The notes: a model not told the origin generated them from the letters alone. A stretch of 43,020 nucleotides of DNA from Angelakisella sp. (GCA_020024555.1 JAHHTQ010000015.1:1-43020), one strand, 5' to 3'; positions 17,263 through 25,961 are shown, counted from the first letter of the stretch. A program made the numbers and translations.

Positions 17263-17574
17263 GTGGCAGTCAAAGAAAAAATCAGAATTAAGCTTAGAGG
17301 TTATGACCACAAAATAGTTGATGGTGCGGCTGAGAAAATAGTTGAAACAGCAAGCAGAACAGGCGCTAAGGTATCAGGCCCTATTCCACTACCAACAGAG
17401 AAAGAAGTTGTAACAATACTACGTGCCGTACACAAGTACAAAGATTCTCGTGAGCAATTTGAAATGAGAACTCACAAGAGAGTTATTGATATTCTACGTC
17501 CGTCAAACAAGACAGTAGATGCACTTAAAACTCTAGAGCTTCCAGCAGGTGTTGAAATAGAAATTAAACTATAA
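17263..17574 (+). CDS. rpsJ: 30S ribosomal protein S10
   Basis: Ribosomal S10 of the 30S head, also NusE in transcription antitermination. 103 residues, full length; starts IRIKLRGYDHKIVD after the first residues and holds PLPTEKEVVTILR. The start is GTG 17263 with AAGGAGG at 17247-17253. First gene of the super-operon. Confidence 0.98.
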   Translation: MAVKEKIRIKLRGYDHKIVDGAAEKIVETASRTGAKVSGPIPLPTEKEVVTILRAVHKYKDSREQFEMRTHKRVIDILRPSNKTVDALKTLELPAGVEIEIKL

Positions 17575-17665
17575 TTTGATTTCAAAGTTTCATAACGATA
17601 GGTAAGTAAACCTGCCGGTCATGTTGACAAAGTCAACCAATAACCAAATTAGGAGGAAAAACACA

Positions 17666-18295
17666 ATGGAGAAATGTATCATCGGTAAAAAAGTTGGTAT
17701 GACACAACTTTTTGATGAAAATGGCAAAATTATCCCTGTTACAGTAATTGAAGCAGGCCCATGTACAGTTGTTCAAAAGAAAACAATCGAAAACGACGGC
17801 TATGAAGCTGTGCAGATCGGTTTTGGCGAGCTAAGCGACAAGCGTGCTAACAAAGCAATCAAGGGACATTTTGCAAAGGGCGATGTAGCTCTTAAAAAGA
17901 ATCTAAGAGAATTTAGACTAAGCAATATTGACGCTATGAACGTAGGCGACCTAATCAAGGCTGATGTATTTGCAACAGGCGACCGTGTTGACGTATGCGG
18001 TATATCAAAAGGTAAAGGTTATGCCGGCTCAATTAAACGTTTCGGTAACCACAGACTAAAATCAACACACGGTACAGGCCCTGTTCACCGTCATGCCGGT
18101 TCAAACGGTTCAATTGACGGCGCACACGTATTTAAAGGTAAAGGTCTACCCGGACATATGGGTGCTGAAAGAGTTACAGTACAAAATCTTGATATAGTTA
18201 AGATAGATGCTGAAAACAATCTGATTGCAGTACGTGGTGCTGTTCCCGGTCCAAAGAACGGAATAGTTTACATCACAAATACTGTAAAAGCGTAA
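17666..18295 (+). CDS. rplC: 50S ribosomal protein L3
   Basis: L3 binds near the 3' end of 23S rRNA and initiates 50S assembly. 209 residues, beginning MEKCIIGKKVGMTQLF as in the family. ATG 17666 has AGGAGG 9-10 nt upstream; the longer frame to 17621 runs through a hairpin and has no ribosome site. The 91-nt spacer before it contains the small hairpin GTTGAC-AAA-GTCAAC (17623-17637). CTA is its dominant leucine codon. Confidence 0.98.
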   Translation: MEKCIIGKKVGMTQLFDENGKIIPVTVIEAGPCTVVQKKTIENDGYEAVQIGFGELSDKRANKAIKGHFAKGDVALKKNLREFRLSNIDAMNVGDLIKADVFATGDRVDVCGISKGKGYAGSIKRFGNHRLKSTHGTGPVHRHAGSNGSIDGAHVFKGKGLPGHMGAERVTVQNLDIVKIDAENNLIAVRGAVPGPKNGIVYITNTVKA

Positions 18296-18312
18296 GGAAG
18301 GAGTGAATGAGA

Positions 18313-18936
18313 ATGCCAAAGGTTACTGTTTATGATATGACAGGTAAAAACGTTGGAGAGAGAGAGCTTAACGAAAGTATATTTGGTATAGAGCCAAACA
18401 AAAGCGTTCTACACGACGTTGTAAAGAATTATCTTGCAAACCAAAGACAAGGTACACAGTCCACTCTTACACGTACAGAAGTTAGCGGCGGCGGTAAAAA
18501 ACCTTGGAAACAAAAAGGAACAGGTCATGCAAGACAAGGTTCAACAAGAAGTCCACAATGGAGACACGGTGGTGTTGCTCTTGGTCCAAAACCACGTAGC
18601 TACAACTACACACTAAACAAAAAAGTTCGTGTTCTTGGTATAAAATCTGCTCTTTCTGCAAAAGTTCTTGAAAACGAACTAGTACTTGTTCAAGGACTGG
18701 CAGCAACAGAGTACAAAACAAAAACAGTTGTTGATATGTTAAAGGCGCTAAACGCTGAGCGTAAACCTTTAATAGTTACAGCAACAGTTGATAAAATGCT
18801 TGTAAAGAGCGCAAGCAACATAAAAGGTGCTAAAACAGCAGTAGTAACATCACTAAACACATACGATATGCTAAATGCTAACAAAGTAATCCTTTCAGTA
18901 GAAGCTCTTGATAAACTTGAGGAGGTGTACGCATAA
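18313..18936 (+). CDS. rplD: 50S ribosomal protein L4
   Basis: L4 lines the exit tunnel and in some bacteria represses its own operon. 207 residues; the conserved loop GGGKKPWKQKGTGHARQGS is intact. ATG 18313 is preferred over ATG 18307 because AAGGAG (18297-18302) is 10 nt from the former and only 4 nt from the latter. The stop overlaps the rplW start (TAATG). Confidence 0.97.
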   Translation: MPKVTVYDMTGKNVGERELNESIFGIEPNKSVLHDVVKNYLANQRQGTQSTLTRTEVSGGGKKPWKQKGTGHARQGSTRSPQWRHGGVALGPKPRSYNYTLNKKVRVLGIKSALSAKVLENELVLVQGLAATEYKTKTVVDMLKALNAERKPLIVTATVDKMLVKSASNIKGAKTAVVTSLNTYDMLNANKVILSVEALDKLEEVYA

Positions 18937-19232
18937 TGAAAACAGCACAAGATATTATAATTGCTCCTGTTATAACAGAGCAAAGTATGGAAGCTATTGC
19001 GTTACGTAAGTACACATTCAAAGTTTCAAAAAATGCAAACAAAATTGAAATTGCAAAAGCAGTAGAAGCTGTATTCCCTGGCACAAAAGTTGAGAAAGTA
19101 AACACAATGAACTGCCACGGCAAACTAAAAAGAATGGGTAGATACCAAGGTTACACAAGTAACTGGAAGAAAGCTATCGTTACTTTGACAGAAGACAGCA
19201 AAGCTATTGAATTCTTTGAATCAATGCAATAA
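18936..19232 (+). CDS. rplW: 50S ribosomal protein L23
   Basis: L23 sits at the tunnel exit and docks SRP and trigger factor. 98 residues, normal length; contains ITEQSMEAIALRKYTFKV and the VNTMNCHGKLKRMGR loop. Translationally coupled to rplD by a TAATG overlap, with GAGGAGG inside the rplD end. The following 84-nt spacer holds hairpins TTTATC-ATA-GATAAA and GGAACA-TCTCC-TGTTCC. Confidence 0.97.
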   Translation: MKTAQDIIIAPVITEQSMEAIALRKYTFKVSKNANKIEIAKAVEAVFPGTKVEKVNTMNCHGKLKRMGRYQGYTSNWKKAIVTLTEDSKAIEFFESMQ

Positions 19233-19316
19233 TTTATCATAGATAAATAAGTTTTTTTAAAATAAAATGTATGGAACATCTCCTGTTCCGCCAAATATTA
19301 TAAGGAGTGTAAAGAT

Positions 19317-20150
19317 ATGGCTATTAGAACTTTTAAGCCTACGACAGCTTCAAGACGTAATATGACTTGTACAGATTACTCAAAGTTGTCAAAAGTTGCT
19401 CCTGAGAAAAGCCTTTTGGAACCACAAAAGAAACACTCAGGCCGTAACAATACAGGTAAAATAACCGTAAGACATCACGGTGGCGGTAATCGTCAAAAAT
19501 ATCGTATTATAGATTTCAAGAGAAATAAAATAGATGTACCGGCAAAGGTACTTACATTGGAGTATGACCCAAACCGTTCAGCACACATTGCTTTGGTTCA
19601 ATACGAAGATGGTGAGAAGAGATACATCGTTGCTCCTAACGGACTGACAGTAGGCGATGTAATCTACTCAGGCAAAAGCGCAGATATAAAAGTTGGTAAT
19701 GCGCTACCGCTAGAATCAATCCCAGTTGGTACATTTATTCATAACATAGAGCTTTACCCAGGCAAAGGCGCTCAACTTGCTCGTTCAGCAGGTGTTCAAG
19801 CGCAGCTAATGGCGAAAGAAAACGGTTATGCGCTTGTAAGACTTCCTTCAGGTGAGCTACGCAACGTACAACAAAACTGTATCGCTACAATCGGTCAAGT
19901 AGGTAACATCGACCACGAAAACGTAAACATCGGTAAAGCAGGTCGTACACGTCACCTAGGTTGGAGACCAACAGTACGTGGTTCTGTTATGAACCCTAAC
20001 GACCACCCTCACGGTGGTGGTGAAGGTAAATCACCAATCGGTAGACCAGGCCCTGTTACTCCTTGGGGTAAACCAGCACTTGGCTACAAAACACGTTCAA
20101 ACAAAAAGAGCAGCAACAAGTTCATTGTTAAACGTCGTAACGATAAATAA
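19317..20150 (+). CDS. rplB: 50S ribosomal protein L2
   Basis: L2 supports the peptidyl-transferase centre and subunit association. 277 residues, full length; the conserved C-terminal GSVMNPNDHPHGGGEGKSP containing the essential histidine is present. Start ATG 19317 with AAGGAG about 10 nt upstream. Confidence 0.98.
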   Translation: MAIRTFKPTTASRRNMTCTDYSKLSKVAPEKSLLEPQKKHSGRNNTGKITVRHHGGGNRQKYRIIDFKRNKIDVPAKVLTLEYDPNRSAHIALVQYEDGEKRYIVAPNGLTVGDVIYSGKSADIKVGNALPLESIPVGTFIHNIELYPGKGAQLARSAGVQAQLMAKENGYALVRLPSGELRNVQQNCIATIGQVGNIDHENVNIGKAGRTRHLGWRPTVRGSVMNPNDHPHGGGEGKSPIGRPGPVTPWGKPALGYKTRSNKKSSNKFIVKRRNDK

Positions 20151-20179
20151 GGCATGCTGAAAGGAGGCAAACAACACAA

Positions 20180-20452
20180 ATGAGTAGAAGTACAAAAAAA
20201 GGACCTTTCGTGCAGCCTAAACTGCTTGAAAGAGTTGAAGATATGAATACAAAAGGTGAGAAGAAAGTTCTGAAAACTTGGAGCCGTTCTTCCACAATAT
20301 TCCCACAATTTGTTGGACACACATTTGCAGTACATGATGGCCGTAAGCACGTGCCTGTTTATGTAACTGAAGATATGGTAGGACATAAATTAGGTGAATT
20401 TGCGCCGACACGTACTTACAGAGGACATGCGGCAGACAAAAAAAGTAAATAA
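20180..20452 (+). CDS. rpsS: 30S ribosomal protein S19
   Basis: S19 binds 16S rRNA in the head together with S13. 90 residues, starting MSRSTKKGPFVQPKLL and ending in the usual EFAPTRTYRGHAADKK tail. AAAGGAGG precedes the ATG. Confidence 0.97.
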   Translation: MSRSTKKGPFVQPKLLERVEDMNTKGEKKVLKTWSRSSTIFPQFVGHTFAVHDGRKHVPVYVTEDMVGHKLGEFAPTRTYRGHAADKKSK

Positions 20453-20475
20453 CGGACCGAAAGGAGGATAAACAC

Positions 20476-20817
20476 ATGGAAGCAAGAGCTTACCTAAGAA
20501 ATTGCAGAATATCTCCACGTAAAGTACAAATCGTACTTAATCTAATTCGTGGTAAAAGTGTTGAAGAAGCACTGGCTATTCTTAAATATACACCAAAAGC
20601 AGCGTGTGAGCCACTGTTAAAGTTGCTTAACAGCGCAATAGCAAACGGAACAAATGATGAAAAGAAAAATATGGATCGTAAAAATATGTACGTATCCGAG
20701 TGTTTTGTCACTTCGGGTCCTACACTAAAAAGAATTCGTCCTCGTGCACAAGGTAGAGCATTTTCTATACTAAAAAGAACATGCCACATTACAATAGCTG
20801 TACGAGAGAGAGACTAA
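20476..20817 (+). CDS. rplV: 50S ribosomal protein L22
   Basis: L22 lines the exit tunnel with an extended beta-hairpin. 113 residues; contains RISPRKVQIVLNLIRGKSVEEA and the conserved hairpin RIRPRAQGRAFSILKRTCH. Strong AAAGGAGG upstream. Confidence 0.97.
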   Translation: MEARAYLRNCRISPRKVQIVLNLIRGKSVEEALAILKYTPKAACEPLLKLLNSAIANGTNDEKKNMDRKNMYVSECFVTSGPTLKRIRPRAQGRAFSILKRTCHITIAVRERD

Positions 20818-20837
20818 GCTGAAGGAGGAGGTAAACT

Positions 20838-21518
20838 ATGGGTCAAAAAGTAAATCCACATGGTATTCGTGTTGGTATAATCAAAGATTGGAATTCCCGC
20901 TGGTTTGCTCGTGATAACGCTTTCGGCGATATCTTGGTAGAGGACTACAAACTACGTCAATTCCTTAAAAAGAAACTATATGATGCAGGTATTTCTAAAA
21001 TAGAAATCGAAAGAACAGCTACAAGAGTAAAAATTCATCTAAATTGCGCACGCCCCGGTCACGTTATCGGTAAAGGCGGCACAGAGATTGAAAAACTACG
21101 TCTTGAATGTGAAAAAATGGTAAATAACGGCAAAGCTCAAAAAATGGACGTTGCTGTAAATGTTATAGAAGTTAAAAACCCTGAAACAAACGCTCAACTT
21201 GTTGCAGAGAACATTGCTGCACAATTGGAGGGAAGAGCTTCATTCCGTCGCGCTATGAAACAAGCTATCGGTAAAGCTATGAACTCAAACGCTAAGGGTA
21301 TCAAAACACAAGTTAGTGGTCGCTTGGGTGGCGCTGAAATCGCTCGCGCAGAGCAATACCACGAAGGCACAATTCCACTACAAACACTACGCGCTGACAT
21401 AGACTACGGCTTTGCAGAAGCAGATACAACATACGGTAAACTAGGTGTTAAAGTATGGATATATGCCGGCGAAGTTTTGGCAGAACGTAAACACCGCAGA
21501 GAAGGAGGCCAGAAATAA
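20838..21518 (+). CDS. rpsC: 30S ribosomal protein S3
   Basis: S3 forms part of the mRNA entry channel. 226 residues; an N-terminal type II KH domain with GHVIGKGGTEIEKL (about residues 75-88) and the C-terminal domain with SGRLGGAEIAR and HEGTIPLQTLRADIDYG. Overlaps rplP by one base (TAATG). Confidence 0.98.
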   Translation: MGQKVNPHGIRVGIIKDWNSRWFARDNAFGDILVEDYKLRQFLKKKLYDAGISKIEIERTATRVKIHLNCARPGHVIGKGGTEIEKLRLECEKMVNNGKAQKMDVAVNVIEVKNPETNAQLVAENIAAQLEGRASFRRAMKQAIGKAMNSNAKGIKTQVSGRLGGAEIARAEQYHEGTIPLQTLRADIDYGFAEADTTYGKLGVKVWIYAGEVLAERKHRREGGQK

Positions 21519-21946
21519 TGCTATTACCAAAAAGAGTTAAATACCGCAGAGTTCACAGAGGCAGAATGACAGGTAAAGCTATGCGTGGAAACTTTGTTTC
21601 TAACGGCGATTTCGGTCTACAATCTTTGGAACCAGCTTGGATTTCATCAAACCAAATAGAAGCTGCACGTATTGCGATGACACGTTACATCAAACGTGGC
21701 GGTCAAGTTTGGATTAAAATATTCCCAGACAAGCCAATAACAGAAAAACCAGCCGAAACTCGAATGGGTTCAGGTAAAGGTAGTCCGGAATACTGGGCAG
21801 CTGTTGTTAAGCCGGGTCGCGTTATGTTTGAAATAGGCGGCGTACCGGAAGAAACAGCTCGTGAAGCTATGCGTCTTGCTGCGCACAAACTACCTGTTAA
21901 ATGTAAATTCATTAAAAAAGAAACAGAGGAAGGAAGTGAAGGTTAA
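21518..21946 (+). CDS. rplP: 50S ribosomal protein L16
   Basis: L16 helps position A-site tRNA. 142 residues; starts MLLPKRVKYRRVHRGRM and holds the conserved MGSGKGSPEYWAAVVKPGR. Start overlaps the rpsC stop and its own stop overlaps the rpmC start, so three genes are translationally chained. Confidence 0.98.
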   Translation: MLLPKRVKYRRVHRGRMTGKAMRGNFVSNGDFGLQSLEPAWISSNQIEAARIAMTRYIKRGGQVWIKIFPDKPITEKPAETRMGSGKGSPEYWAAVVKPGRVMFEIGGVPEETAREAMRLAAHKLPVKCKFIKKETEEGSEG

Positions 21947-22131
21947 TGAAAACAACTGAAATTAGAGATTTGTCAGTAGCAGAACTAAATCAAAAATTAG
22001 CAGACTTGAAAGCAGAGCTATTCAACCTTCGCTTTCAACACGCTATAAATCAACTTGAAAATCCAATGAGATTGAAAGCTGTTAAAAAGGATATTGCTCG
22101 TATAATGACAGTAATCCGTGAGAAAGCATAA
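21946..22131 (+). CDS. rpmC: 50S ribosomal protein L29
   Basis: L29 lies beside L23 at the tunnel exit. 61 residues, an all-helical hairpin; contains LAELKAELFNLRFQ-type motif (read as LADLKAELFNLRFQHA) and ENPMRLKAVKKDIARI. ATG overlaps the rplP stop. Confidence 0.97.
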   Translation: MKTTEIRDLSVAELNQKLADLKAELFNLRFQHAINQLENPMRLKAVKKDIARIMTVIREKA

Positions 22132-22148
22132 GGGAGGAGGACGCAGCT

Positions 22149-22403
22149 ATGGAGAGAAATTTAAGAAAAACCCGTGTTGGTACAGTTGTAAGCAACAAAA
22201 TGGATAAAACAGTAGTTGTTGCAATAGTTGACCACGTAAAGCACCCACTATACAACAAAATCGTAAAAAATACAGTTAAGTTTAAAGCTCACGATGAGGA
22301 AAACGCTTGCGGTATTGGCGATAAAGTTGAGATTATGGAGACACGTCCTTTGTCCAAAGACAAAAGATGGAGAGTTGTCGAGATAATCGAGAGAGCTAAA
22401 TAA
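22149..22403 (+). CDS. rpsQ: 30S ribosomal protein S17
   Basis: S17 is a primary 16S rRNA-binding OB-fold protein. 84 residues, starting MERNLRKTRVGTVVSNKMDK and containing KHPLYNKIVKNTVKFKAHDE. GGGAGGAGG upstream. It is followed by the largest spacer inside the operon (206 nt). Confidence 0.97.
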   Translation: MERNLRKTRVGTVVSNKMDKTVVVAIVDHVKHPLYNKIVKNTVKFKAHDEENACGIGDKVEIMETRPLSKDKRWRVVEIIERAK

Positions 22404-22609
22404 TATTTGTTATAGGGCTTATTGAAATAGAAACTCATTTTACAAAAGTGTTTGGCGCATTTGTTGTCGGTTTATTCGACAAAAATGTAGCCCGCTGTGG
22501 GGTGAGGAGTTCACCAGCCAGTTGCAGATTTTATTTTTTAAAAAAAATCTACGTAAAACATTATTTTGATGAAGTCAACATTTGTTGACATTGAAAGGAG
22601 GAACGCTCT
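22404..22609 (+). promoter_or_regulatory. structured rpsQ-rplN spacer, candidate cis-regulatory RNA
   Basis: This 206-nt gap, unusual in an otherwise tightly packed operon, contains a long hairpin: GGC plus CATTTGTTGTCG (22454-22469) pair with CGACAAAAATG plus GCC (22477-22492), about 14 bp with one bulged G and an internal loop. A GGTGA/TCACC hairpin, an AGATTTT/AAAATCT hairpin and GTCAAC-ATTT-GTTGAC (22574-22589) follow, the last ending just before the rplN ribosome site. In E. coli the spc operon starts here. No convincing promoter was found, so this could be a regulatory leader or an RNA-processing site. Confidence 0.5.
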
Positions 22610-22978
22610 GTGATACAGATGCAAACCTATCTTAAAGTGGCAGACAACACAGGTGCAAAAGAATTAATGTGCATTCGTGTGCTTGGCGGTTCACGTAAAA
22701 GATATGCTAATATCGGCGACGTTGTAGTAGCTTCAGTTAAAAAAGCTGCTCCGGGCGGTATGGTAAAAAAAGGCGATGTAGTTAAGGCAGTTATTGTTCG
22801 TTCAGCAAAAGGTGTAGGTCGTGATGACGGCACATATATCCGTTTTGATGAAAACGCTGCTGTTATTATTAAAGATGATAAAAACCCAAAAGGAACACGT
22901 ATTTTTGGACCTGTTGCAAGAGAACTTCGTGAAAAAGATTATATGAAGATTCTTTCACTTGCACCGGAAGTATTATAA
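22610..22978 (+). CDS. rplN: 50S ribosomal protein L14
   Basis: L14 contributes to intersubunit bridges. 122 residues, full length, beginning MIQMQTYLKVADNTGAKELM as in the family. The start is GTG 22610, with AAAGGAGG 8-9 nt upstream; an ATG at 22619 is in frame but poorly spaced and would shorten the conserved N-terminus. Confidence 0.97.
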   Translation: MIQMQTYLKVADNTGAKELMCIRVLGGSRKRYANIGDVVVASVKKAAPGGMVKKGDVVKAVIVRSAKGVGRDDGTYIRFDENAAVIIKDDKNPKGTRIFGPVARELREKDYMKILSLAPEVL

Positions 22979-22995
22979 GGAGGTGTCGCAGGATT

Positions 22996-23316
22996 ATGAT
23001 GAATAAGCTTCATGTTAAGAAGGGCGACACAGTAGTCGTTCTTTCAGGTAAAGATAAGGGCAAAAAAGGTAAAGTCTTAGAAGTTAGCCCAAAAGAACAA
23101 AAAGTAATTATCGAAGGCATCAATATGATGACAAAACACGTTAAACCTCGCAGACAAGGCGAAGCTGGCGGTATTGTTCAAGCAGAAGGCGCTATGTACG
23201 CTTGTAAAGTAAATGCTGTTTGCCCAAAATGTGGCAAAGCTACACGTCTAGCTCACAAAATTGATGAAAAAGGTAATAAAACAAGAGTTTGCAAACATTG
23301 CAACGCTGAATACTAA
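22996..23316 (+). CDS. rplX: 50S ribosomal protein L24 with C-terminal zinc ribbon
   Basis: L24 is an early assembly protein. 106 residues; KOW motif KGDTVVVLSGKDKGKKGKV at the N-terminus. The C-terminus carries two CxxC pairs (CPKC and CKHC), a zinc ribbon found in some but not all L24 proteins. Two adjacent ATG codons (22996, 22999) are possible starts after AAGGAGG. Confidence 0.97.
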   Translation: MMNKLHVKKGDTVVVLSGKDKGKKGKVLEVSPKEQKVIIEGINMMTKHVKPRRQGEAGGIVQAEGAMYACKVNAVCPKCGKATRLAHKIDEKGNKTRVCKHCNAEY

Positions 23317-23334
23317 TAGAAGGGAGATTGAGTG

Positions 23335-23874
23335 ATGTCACAATTAAGAGAAGAATACAAAAACAGTATAGCTCCGGCTTTGATGAAAAAGTTTGGCTAC
23401 AAAAGCGTCATGCAAATCCCAAAACTTGAAAAAGTTGTAGTAAACGTTGGTTGCAGCGAGCTAAAAGAAAATGCTAAAATCATTGAAAACATTATCGGTG
23501 ATCTAGGCAAAATCACAGGTCAAAAAGCTATTCCAACACGTGCAAGAAAGAGCGTTGCTAACTTTAAACTACGTGAAGGTCAAGTGATTGGCGCAAAAGT
23601 TACACTACGTGGCGAAAATATGTATAACTTTGTTGAAAAACTATTCAACATTGCACTACCACGTGTTCGTGATTTCCACGGAATAAACGCTAACGGTTTT
23701 GACGGTAGAGGTAACTTCAATATGGGTGTTAAGGAACAACTTATATTCCCAGAAATCGAATACGAAAAAATTGATAAAATCCGTGGTATGAATATCACAT
23801 TTATCACAACAGCAAATACTGATGAAGAGGCTCGTGAGCTACTTACACTTATGGGCGCTCCATTCGAGAAATAA
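23335..23874 (+). CDS. rplE: 50S ribosomal protein L5
   Basis: L5 binds 5S rRNA and contacts P-site tRNA. 179 residues; contains MQIPKLEKVVVNVG and LREGQVIGAKVTLRG, and ends with the TANTDEEARELL segment. ATG 23335 is preferred over the preceding GTG 23332 because GGGAG (23322-23326) is 8 nt from the ATG. Confidence 0.97.
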   Translation: MSQLREEYKNSIAPALMKKFGYKSVMQIPKLEKVVVNVGCSELKENAKIIENIIGDLGKITGQKAIPTRARKSVANFKLREGQVIGAKVTLRGENMYNFVEKLFNIALPRVRDFHGINANGFDGRGNFNMGVKEQLIFPEIEYEKIDKIRGMNITFITTANTDEEARELLTLMGAPFEK

Positions 23875-23890
23875 TAGGAGGTAGAGAAAA

Positions 23891-24076
23891 GTGGCAAAAG
23901 TTTCAATGAAAGTTAAACAACAACGTGAACCTAAGTTCTCTACCAGAGCATATAACAGATGTAAAATCTGTGGCAGACCACATGCTTACCTACGTAAATA
24001 TGGCGTTTGTCGTATATGTTTCAGAGAACTAGCATACAAAGGTGAAATTCCAGGCGTTAAGAAAGCAAGCTGGTAA
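23891..24076 (+). CDS. rpsN: 30S ribosomal protein S14, zinc type
   Basis: 61-residue S14 of the C+ type, with CKIC and CRIC pairs that bind zinc. It is much shorter than the ~100-residue zinc-free paralogue, so this genome keeps the ancestral form in the operon. GTG start 23891 with TAGGAGG upstream. Confidence 0.97.
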   Translation: MAKVSMKVKQQREPKFSTRAYNRCKICGRPHAYLRKYGVCRICFRELAYKGEIPGVKKASW

Positions 24077-24102
24077 ATTAAAAAGCAAAAGGAGGTACAC
24101 TC

Positions 24103-24501
24103 ATGCATATTACAGATACTATTGCCGATATGCTAACACGTATTCGTAATGCGAATAGCGCGAAGCATGATACGGTAGATATCCCTGCGTCAAAAATGAA
24201 GACTTCTATTGCTCAGATTCTTCTTGACGAAGGTTATATAAAAGCATTTACAGTTATCCCTGACGAGAAGCAGGGTACAATACGTATAACACTTAAATAT
24301 GGTGAAGGCAAAAAACCTATTATCCAAGGTTTACGCAGAGTTTCAAAACCGGGTCTTCGTATCTATTCAAGCAGCGAAGAAATGCCAAAGGTTTTGAAAG
24401 GACTGGGTATTGCAATCGTTTCAACATCAAAAGGCGTTATAACAGACAAACAAGCTCGTCGCGAACATGTTGGTGGCGAAGTACTTGCATTCATCTGGTA
24501 A
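24103..24501 (+). CDS. rpsH: 30S ribosomal protein S8
   Basis: S8 organises the central domain of 16S rRNA and in E. coli represses the spc operon. 132 residues; starts MHITDTIADMLTRIRNAN and ends STSKGVITDKQARREHVGGE plus EVLAFIW. AAAGGAGG upstream. Confidence 0.97.
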   Translation: MHITDTIADMLTRIRNANSAKHDTVDIPASKMKTSIAQILLDEGYIKAFTVIPDEKQGTIRITLKYGEGKKPIIQGLRRVSKPGLRIYSSSEEMPKVLKGLGIAIVSTSKGVITDKQARREHVGGEVLAFIW

Positions 24502-24515
24502 GGGGGTAAACTATA

Positions 24516-25061
24516 ATGAGTAGAATAGGTAATAAATTAATAGAAATCCCCGCAGGTGTAGAAGTTAAGTTCGATGGAAACACAGCTACTGTTAAAGGTA
24601 AAAACGGTACTCTTGTAAAAACATTTGCAAATGTTATCAGCTTTGAAACAGAGGGCAACACAATAAAAGTTGTTCGCGCAAATGAAGAGAAAGAGACAAA
24701 GAGCCTACACGGACTTACAAGAACACTACTTGCAAACATGATACACGGCGTAAACGAAGGTTTTTCAAAAGAGCTAGAAGTAAACGGCGTTGGTTACCGT
24801 GTTGCAAAGCAGGGTAAAGATTTGGTTATGAACTTGGGTTACAGCCATCAAGTAATCATGCCTGAAATAGACGGTATAACAGTAGAAGTACCATCAGCTA
24901 ACAAAATAATCATCAAAGGCGCTGACAAAGAGAAAGTTGGTCAATTTGCAGCAGAAGTACGTGAAAAACGTCCACCTGAACCATACAAAGGTAAAGGTAT
25001 TAAATACGTTGATGAAGTTATTATCCGCAAGGAAGGTAAAGCTGGTAAAGGTAAGAAGTAA
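24516..25061 (+). CDS. rplF: 50S ribosomal protein L6
   Basis: L6 has two related domains and lies near the factor-binding site. 181 residues; starts MSRIGNKLIEIPAGVEV and has the conserved KRPPEPYKGKGIKY segment near the end. Confidence 0.97.
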   Translation: MSRIGNKLIEIPAGVEVKFDGNTATVKGKNGTLVKTFANVISFETEGNTIKVVRANEEKETKSLHGLTRTLLANMIHGVNEGFSKELEVNGVGYRVAKQGKDLVMNLGYSHQVIMPEIDGITVEVPSANKIIIKGADKEKVGQFAAEVREKRPPEPYKGKGIKYVDEVIIRKEGKAGKGKK

Positions 25062-25079
25062 GAAAGGAGGAGTTAAAAT

Positions 25080-25439
25080 ATGATAAAGAGACTTGATAAA
25101 AAAGAGTTAAGAATAAAAAGACGTAAGAGAGTTAGAGCTAAAATAAGCGGTACAGCTGAACGTCCAAGACTATCTGTATTTCGCTCCGCCAAAAACATCT
25201 ATGCTCAATTGATAGATGACGTAAATGGTGTTACACTTGCTGCAGCTTCTACAAAAGATAAAGGCTTTGAGGGCTTTGGCGGTAACGTTGAAGCAGCTAA
25301 AAAAGTTGGTCTTGCAGTAGCTGAAAAAGCTAAAGCAAAGGGCATTGAAACAGTTGTTTTTGACAGAGGCGGTTTCGTATATCACGGTCGTGTTGCAGCA
25401 GTTGCTGACGGCGCACGTGAAGGCGGACTAAAATTCTAA
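25080..25439 (+). CDS. rplR: 50S ribosomal protein L18
   Basis: L18 binds 5S rRNA with L5. 119 residues; contains RPRLSVFRSAKNIYAQLIDD and ends VVFDRGGFVYHGRVAAVADG plus AREGGLKF. AAAGGAGG upstream; immediately followed by rpsE. Confidence 0.97.
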   Translation: MIKRLDKKELRIKRRKRVRAKISGTAERPRLSVFRSAKNIYAQLIDDVNGVTLAAASTKDKGFEGFGGNVEAAKKVGLAVAEKAKAKGIETVVFDRGGFVYHGRVAAVADGAREGGLKF

Positions 25440-25457
25440 TTGAAGGAGGGATACTTT

Positions 25458-25961
25458 TTGGCTCGTATAGATGCATCAGCATTAAATTTAACAGAATCAG
25501 TAGTAGCTATTAACCGTGTTACTAAAACGGTTAAGGGTGGTCGTATATTCAAGTTTGCAGCACTAGTTGTTGTTGGTGACGGTAACGGTATAGTAGGCTT
25601 TGGACTTGGTAAGGCTTCCGAAGTTCCCGACGCAATCCGTAAGGGTATAGAGGACGCTAAGAAAAATCTTATTAAGGTTTCTCTAAAAGGAACAAGCATT
25701 CCACACGAAGTTATAGGTAAATTTGGCGCAGGCGAAGTTCTACTAAGACCAGCTCCACAAGGTACAGGTGTTATCGCAGGTGGTGCTGTTCGTGCAGTAT
25801 TGGAAGCAGCTGGTATTCGTGACATAAGAACAAAATGTCTACGTTCAAACAATCCAACAAACGTTGTTTCAGCTACTATCGCAGGTCTTGCATCACTACG
25901 TGATGTAAACGAAGTTGCTGCTATTCGTGGTAAATCAACAAAAGAAATAATGATAGGATAA
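25458..25961 (+). CDS. rpsE: 30S ribosomal protein S5
   Basis: S5 guards the mRNA entry site and decoding fidelity. 167 residues with GGRIFKFAALVVVGDGNG and GFGLGKASEVPDAI. The start is TTG 25458 (MARIDASALNLTE): the ribosome site AAGGAGGG lies at 25443-25450, so the longer frame starting at 25440 would place its start before its own ribosome site. Confidence 0.96.
   Translation: MARIDASALNLTESVVAINRVTKTVKGGRIFKFAALVVVGDGNGIVGFGLGKASEVPDAIRKGIEDAKKNLIKVSLKGTSIPHEVIGKFGAGEVLLRPAPQGTGVIAGGAVRAVLEAAGIRDIRTKCLRSNNPTNVVSATIAGLASLRDVNEVAAIRGKSTKEIMIG

Noticed and set aside
18482..18983. Minus-strand frames over rplD and rplW
   Set aside because: Shadows of ribosomal protein genes, with compositions typical of antisense reading and no ribosome sites.
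22404..22609. Separate spc promoter before rplN
   Set aside because: No -35/-10 pair with acceptable spacing was found; only hairpins are clear.
25436..25852. 138-aa minus-strand frame over rpsE
   Set aside because: Antisense to a confidently identified S5 gene; no ribosome site or family match.
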